Positions 13,504 to 16,705 of a stretch of 16,705 bases of DNA are shown here, piece after piece. Each line of letters opens with the position of its first letter. Within the stretch, counting starts at the first letter, position 1. A program made the translations under genes and the position numbers. Source of the stretch: DASVXQ01 sp046727955 (GTDB lineage: Bacteria > Actinomycetota > CALGFH01); assembly GCA_046727955.1 (NCBI GenBank), contig JBKPDO010000352.1, forward strand, positions 1-16,705, in the 5' to 3' direction. The notes under the pieces were generated by a model, which saw nothing but the letters and a program-made list of their open reading frames with translations, searched no databases and was not told the origin of the DNA.

Positions 13504-14154
13504 CTACGGGCAGAGGCGGTCGGTCTCCACTTCGACATCGGGATTGGGGGCGCGACGGGTGAGCTGTTCGATCGCGAACCCGGCGTCGAGTAGCGCTACC
13601 GTGACCTGCTCGTGGGTGAAGAAGTTGAAGCGCAGCGCGACGGGGATGCCCCACAGCTCGCCCGGCTGGCGGGTTTCGCGTCCCTCGTGGACGGCCAACA
13701 GCAGCCGCCCGCCGGCTCGCAGGCTGCGCCGCAGCCGCACAAGCGTCGGGGCGAGCTGGTCGGATTCGAGGTGGATGAGTGAGTAGAAGCAGACGATCCC
13801 AGCGAGGCTACCGTCGTCGACCGGGAGCGCGCGGAGGTCGCCGACGCGGAACTCGGTGCCGGGATTGCGGATCGTCGCGACGTCGACCATGCGGGCCGAG
13901 ATGTCGACGCCGAAGGCGTCGCAGCCGCGCTCGTGGAGGTGCCGGGTGACGTGGCCGGGGCCGCAGCCGACATCGCAGACGCGGCCGTCGCCGACCTGGC
14001 TGGCGAAGCGGTCGAGCAGTTCGCGATCGAACGGCTTTCCTGCGAGCTCGCCGTAGAGGTGCTTGGCGTACTCGTCGGCGACGCGGTCGTAGTCGGCCGC
14101 GACGCCGCTGGCGTCAGCCTCGGGCTGGGTGGCCTGCGTGCTCTTGTCGGTCAT
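13504..14154 (-). CDS. class I SAM-dependent methyltransferase
   Basis: This 216-residue protein has the Rossmann-type methyltransferase layout. It opens with DYDRVADEYAKHLY, followed by motif I VCDVGCGPG (59-67), which binds SAM, and the acidic end of strand 2 GVDIS (Asp84). Next come VGDLRALPVDDGSLAG (motif II region), YSLIHLE (about 124-130) and LRAGGRLLLAVHEG. The late strands follow, with a slightly abrupt end, ETDRLCP. It resembles the UbiE/Methyltransf_11 small-molecule group; the acceptor is unknown. It starts inside the stop of the PLP-enzyme gene (ATGA, 14151-14154). The two are thus translationally coupled, and a sulfur-containing product of that enzyme is a reasonable but unproved acceptor. 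Confidence 0.9.
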   Translation of the reverse strand: MTDKSTQATQPEADASGVAADYDRVADEYAKHLYGELAGKPFDRELLDRFASQVGDGRVCDVGCGPGHVTRHLHERGCDAFGVDISARMVDVATIRNPGTEFRVGDLRALPVDDGSLAGIVCFYSLIHLESDQLAPTLVRLRRSLRAGGRLLLAVHEGRETRQPGELWGIPVALRFNFFTHEQVTVALLDAGFAIEQLTRRAPNPDVEVETDRLCP

Positions 14155-15377
14155 CCAGCTGCTCCTGGGGCGTCTCGTGCTCGACTGCGGCGGCGGTCGG
14201 CTGCCGCGGCGCCCTCGATGCTCGAGACGAGGTCGTCGGCGAGATCGTCGGGGTCTTCGAGGCCAACCGAGATGCGGATCAGGCCGGGCGTCACGCCGCC
14301 GTGCGCCAGGCCGTCGTCGCCGACGATGCGGTGGGTCAGGCTGGCCGGGTGCTCGACCAGCGTGTCGACGCAGCCGAGGCTGACGGCGTGCGTGGCGAGC
14401 CGCAGCCGGCGGAGCACCTGCTTGGCCCGGCGCTCGCTGCCGAGATCGATCGCGAGCATCGCCCCGGGGCCGCGCATCTGGGTTCGGAGGAGCCGCGGGG
14501 CGCGGGGGTCGAGGCTCGGGTAGAGGACGCGCTCGACCGCCGGATGGCCCTCGAGCGAGGCGGCGAGCCGCTTCGCGGTCGCCTGCGCGGCCTCGACGCG
14601 GAGGGGCAGGGTTGGCAGCCCGCGGTGGAGCAGGTAGGCGGCGAGGGGGTGCAGGGTGCCGCCGGTGGCGAGCCGGATGCGCCGCAGCGCGGCCGCCCGG
14701 GCGGCGTCGGCGGCGACGATCCCGCCGGCCGCGTCGCCGTGGCCGCCAAGGTACTTCGTCGCGCTGTGCAGCACCAACGCCGCGCCCTGGGCGGCGGGGT
14801 TCTGCAGCACCGGGGTCGCGAAGGTGTTGTCGACCAGCACCGGCACCGAACCTGCCCGCGCGACCACTTGGGCGATGTCCACCAGCGCGAGCGTCGGGTT
14901 CTGCGGCGTCTCGAGGACGACCGCGACCGTGTCGGGACGCAGCGCGGACGCGACTTCTTCCGCGCTCGTCCAGGTCAGGTCGAGCCCGAAGAGCCGGGTC
15001 GTCAGGAGATGGTCGGTCGTGCCGTAGAGCGGTCGCAGCGCCACCACGTGCCCGCCCCGCTCGCGAAGCGCGAGCAGGACCGCCGAGAAGGCGGCCATTC
15101 CCGACGCGAACGCGACCGCGTCGCCGGTGCCTTCCAGCGCTGCGACCGCCTCCTCGAAGCGGCCGACGGTCTGGTTGAAGACCCGCGTGTAGATCGGGTT
15201 CCCGGCGTCGCGCGCCCCCTCGCTCCAGCGGTCGAGCGTCGCCACCGCCTCGTCGGGGTCGCCGAGCGGGTAGGTGGTGGAGAGGTCGAGCGGAGGCGCG
15301 TGGACGCCGAGCGCTCGCAGGTCGCTGCGTCCCGCATGCACCGCCAGCGTCCTCGACCGAATCTTCGGAGAATCCAT
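14151..15377 (-). CDS. Cys/Met metabolism PLP-dependent enzyme (methionine gamma-lyase/cystathionine gamma-synthase-like)
   Basis: This fold-type I PLP enzyme of the trans-sulfuration family has 408 residues from MDSPKIRSR. Visible motifs, numbered from that start: NPIYTRVFNQTVGRFEEAVA, AFASGMAAFSAVL, LRPLYGTTD (Tyr118), ETPQNPT, VDNTFATPVLQNP (Asp183, pyridine nitrogen) and SATKYLGGHGD with PLP-binding Lys208. The C-terminal motif is SLGCVDTLVEHPASLTHR. The divergent Lrp gene favours a methionine gamma-lyase-type role. However, the Cys typical of that enzyme after LYG is Thr here, so cystathionine synthase or lyase activity is equally possible. An in-frame ATG lies at 15404; I prefer 15377 because family homology begins just after it. 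The promoter candidate overlaps the longer start. Confidence 0.88.
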   Translation of the reverse strand: MDSPKIRSRTLAVHAGRSDLRALGVHAPPLDLSTTYPLGDPDEAVATLDRWSEGARDAGNPIYTRVFNQTVGRFEEAVAALEGTGDAVAFASGMAAFSAVLLALRERGGHVVALRPLYGTTDHLLTTRLFGLDLTWTSAEEVASALRPDTVAVVLETPQNPTLALVDIAQVVARAGSVPVLVDNTFATPVLQNPAAQGAALVLHSATKYLGGHGDAAGGIVAADAARAAALRRIRLATGGTLHPLAAYLLHRGLPTLPLRVEAAQATAKRLAASLEGHPAVERVLYPSLDPRAPRLLRTQMRGPGAMLAIDLGSERRAKQVLRRLRLATHAVSLGCVDTLVEHPASLTHRIVGDDGLAHGGVTPGLIRISVGLEDPDDLADDLVSSIEGAAAADRRRSRARDAPGAAG

Positions 15378-15441
15378 GACCGGAAAGCTATGATCATGGT
15401 GCATATTACGGCAACTTCTCCGAAGGGAATTCGCTGAACCG
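15378..15441. promoter_or_regulatory. divergent promoter region with AsnC-like site
   Basis: A short, relatively AT-rich gap separates the PLP-enzyme gene (-) from the lrp-like gene (+). On minus, TTGCCG (15407-15412) and CATAGC or ATAGCT at 16-17 bp resemble a -35/-10 pair; transcription would then start at or near the ATG 15377 (leaderless). TGCATATTACGGCA (15400-15413) is an imperfect palindrome with an AT-rich centre, as Lrp/AsnC proteins prefer, and covers that -35. On plus, AAGGGAA at 15421-15427 is a modest ribosome site for 15442. Confidence 0.5.
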
Positions 15442-15918
15442 ATGCATCAGACGAAGATCGACGCGATCGACCGCGAGATCCTGGCGGCGCTGCAGCAGAA
15501 CGCGCGGGTCGCGAACAAGACGCTGGCCGCCCGCGTCGGGCTCTCGCAGTCGAGCTGCCTCGCCCGCGTCCGCCGGCTCGAACGCGATGGCGTCATCAGC
15601 GGCTACCACGCCGAGCTTGACCTGCGCCGGGTCAATCGACCGCTGCAGGCGCTGATCGCGATCCGCTACCGGCAAGCCCAACGCCGACGGGTCGAAGCCT
15701 TCACCGAGGCGATGCTCTCCTTGCCGGAGACGCTCGGCCTGTTCCACGTCACCGGCGCCGATGACTTCCTCCTCCACGTTGCCGTCGCCGACACCTCCGC
15801 CCTCCGCAGCTTCGTCCTCGACAGCCTCCTCACCCGGCCCGAGATCGAGCATGTGCAGACGATGCTCATCTACGAGCACCAAACCCGGAAACCCAACGTC
15901 TCCGCGCTCACGAGCTGA
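15442..15918 (+). CDS. Lrp/AsnC family transcriptional regulator
   Basis: This 158-residue protein is complete. The N-terminal winged helix reads KIDAIDREILAALQQNARV, then TLAARVGLSQSSCLARVRRL (about 27-46) and ERDGVISGYHAELD. The C-terminal RAM/AsnC ligand domain follows with ALIAIRYR, VEAFTEAMLSLPET, LFHVTGADDFLLHVAV (effector-binding region), LRSFVLDSLLTRPEIEHVQTML. Such proteins form octamer-like assemblies and sense amino acids. It is divergent from the PLP-enzyme gene, the arrangement of mdeR and mdeA in Pseudomonas putida. It probably activates or represses that gene in response to a sulfur or branched amino acid. Confidence 0.93.
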   Translation: MHQTKIDAIDREILAALQQNARVANKTLAARVGLSQSSCLARVRRLERDGVISGYHAELDLRRVNRPLQALIAIRYRQAQRRRVEAFTEAMLSLPETLGLFHVTGADDFLLHVAVADTSALRSFVLDSLLTRPEIEHVQTMLIYEHQTRKPNVSALTS

Positions 15919-15964
15919 CTCCCTCGCCGGATGCATGCGTGGCGCCAGCCGAGTCCACCGCTCA

Positions 15965-16190
15965 TCAGGGCCACAGCTGGTGGGCGAGGTCGGTGACCAG
16001 CTGCAGCTTGGCGCGCTGGTCGGCCTCGGTGAGCTGGTTGCCCTCCAGCTCGGTGGCGAAGCCACGCTGGGTCGACAGCGCCAGCCGCTCGCGGGGATGG
16101 TGGGCGGCCGCCTGCTCGACCCGGGCGGCGATCTCCTCCGAGTCCTCCAGGCGCGGGATCGCCGTCACACCAGCCCGTGGGCGTGCCTCA
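15965..16190 (-). pseudogene. C-terminal fragment of a MetE-like (cobalamin-independent) methionine synthase
   Basis: The minus strand reads GVTAIPRLEDSEEIAARVEQ, AAAHHPRERLALSTQRGFAT, then ELEGNQLTEADQRAKLQLVTDLAHQLW with stop at 15965. This is the end of the MetE/UROD-fold C-terminal domain: LE-x-x-EE, the family motif LS-x-QCGF and the final helix. About 70 residues remain of a protein of 330 or more. The Cys of the QCGF motif, a zinc ligand in the active family, is Arg here, so the fragment was inactive or has drifted. Upstream, near 16190, it changes into unrelated DNA that borders an ABC ATPase fragment. Its place beside another methionine-metabolism gene may be chance. Confidence 0.65.
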
Positions 16191-16252
16191 TCCCGGCGGG
16201 GAGCCTCGAACTGCTCTTGTGTCTGGACCACCGGGAGAAGGACGTTGTCGGC

Positions 16253-16705
16253 ATGCCGGAACCCTACGGCACGATCCGTGATCGTCAAGGGCAGGAGTGC
16301 ATCCGCGGGGCCAAGGCCGCCGGCCGGACCGTGCTGCTGTCCAGCCATCTCCTCGCCCAGGTCGAGGTCCTCGCCGATCGCGTGTCGATCATCCGGCTGG
16401 GCCGCATCGTCGAGTGCGGCAGCCTCGCCGAGCTGCGGCACCTGAGCCGCACCACCGTCAGCGCCGAGGTCGACCGGCCTGCCGCCCGGCTCGCCCGGCT
16501 CCCTGGTGTCCACAACCTGACCGTGGAAGACGGCCAGCTCCAGTTCGAGGTCGACGCCGAGCACCTCGACGGGGCCGTGCGCGAGCTCGCCGGCTACGGG
16601 GTGCGCTCCCTGGTGGCCCATCCGCCCACGCTCGAACAGCTGCTGCTGCGCTACTACGCCGACGCGGCAGGGCCGGTCGGCGACGGCGCAGCGCAGGTGT
16701 CGCGA
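16253..16705 (+). CDS. ABC transporter ATP-binding protein, C-terminal part (runs off window)
   Basis: The frame from ATG 16253 stays open to the last base (151 codons). It reads AKAAGRTVLLSSHLLAQVEV followed by LADRVSIIRLGRIVECGSLAELR, the switch-His region (His32) and closing strands of an exporter-type ABC ATPase. A roughly 100-residue C-terminal extension follows (VSAEVDRPAARLARLPGVHN, ending LEQLLLRYY), typical of ATPases that pair with ABC-2 permeases. Walker A, signature and Walker B are absent: before residue 9 the sequence is not ABC-like and there is no room for them. The gene is therefore 5'-truncated, with its junction next to the metE fragment. A permease might follow beyond the window. 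Confidence 0.75.
   Translation, partial: MPEPYGTIRDRQGQECIRGAKAAGRTVLLSSHLLAQVEVLADRVSIIRLGRIVECGSLAELRHLSRTTVSAEVDRPAARLARLPGVHNLTVEDGQLQFEVDAEHLDGAVRELAGYGVRSLVAHPPTLEQLLLRYYADAAGPVGDGAAQVSR

Noticed and set aside
14301..15437. Plus-strand frame opposite the PLP-enzyme gene
   Set aside because: It is a shadow of a gene whose PLP-binding Lys, Asp and closing motifs are all present on the minus strand.

Overview
The window is very rich in G and C, with strong G/C preference at third codon positions, and its gene content points to an actinobacterium. This rests on the DrrA/DrrB-type exporter, the DUF899/DUF2182/SRPBCC/ArsR cluster, and a pentapeptide-like membrane protein common in streptomycetes and Frankia. 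No rRNA, tRNA or CRISPR array was seen. The mixture of intact operons with many gene stumps indicates an accessory, repeatedly rearranged region.

Layout. 1-2800: a truncated, twice-frameshifted glutamate dehydrogenase gene (-), a rhodanese-domain fragment (+) that meets the 3' end of an intact TetR regulator gene (-), and a decayed transposase stump (-). 2829-4956: a DrrA/DrrB-like ABC exporter pair (-) with a broken MmcQ/YjbR-like gene directly downstream. 5127-6373: a 15-bp inverted repeat and a nearly complete transposase (+) of the same family as the stump, in opposite orientation, so related IS sequences bracket the exporter. 6595-8971: an intact four-gene operon (-), SRPBCC/AHSA1 > DUF2182 membrane protein > DUF899 > ArsR, behind a promoter carrying two matching palindromic operators 33 bp apart. 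8974-10055: an MFS-like scrap joined to a 5'-truncated, frameshifted membrane-protein gene (+). 10532-12499: an intact ABC1/UbiB-type kinase (-), with a shared 15-bp sequence on each side that also adjoins an ISAs1-type transposase stump. 12948-13258: a small monooxygenase gene with one frameshift (-). 13504-15377: a SAM methyltransferase translationally coupled to an upstream PLP-dependent sulfur amino acid enzyme (-), divergent from an Lrp/AsnC regulator (+). 15965-16705: a C-terminal stump of a MetE-like methionine synthase (-) and the C-terminal part of an ABC ATPase (+) that runs off the window.

Functional reading. Three units look complete: the DrrAB exporter, the SRPBCC-DUF2182-DUF899-ArsR operon, probably autoregulated by ArsR, and the Lrp-PLP enzyme-methyltransferase locus, which recalls the mdeR/mdeA arrangement for methionine breakdown. 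Around them lie at least eight gene remnants and five single-base frameshifts. These are most simply explained by IS-driven and illegitimate recombination, though some indels could be sequencing errors.
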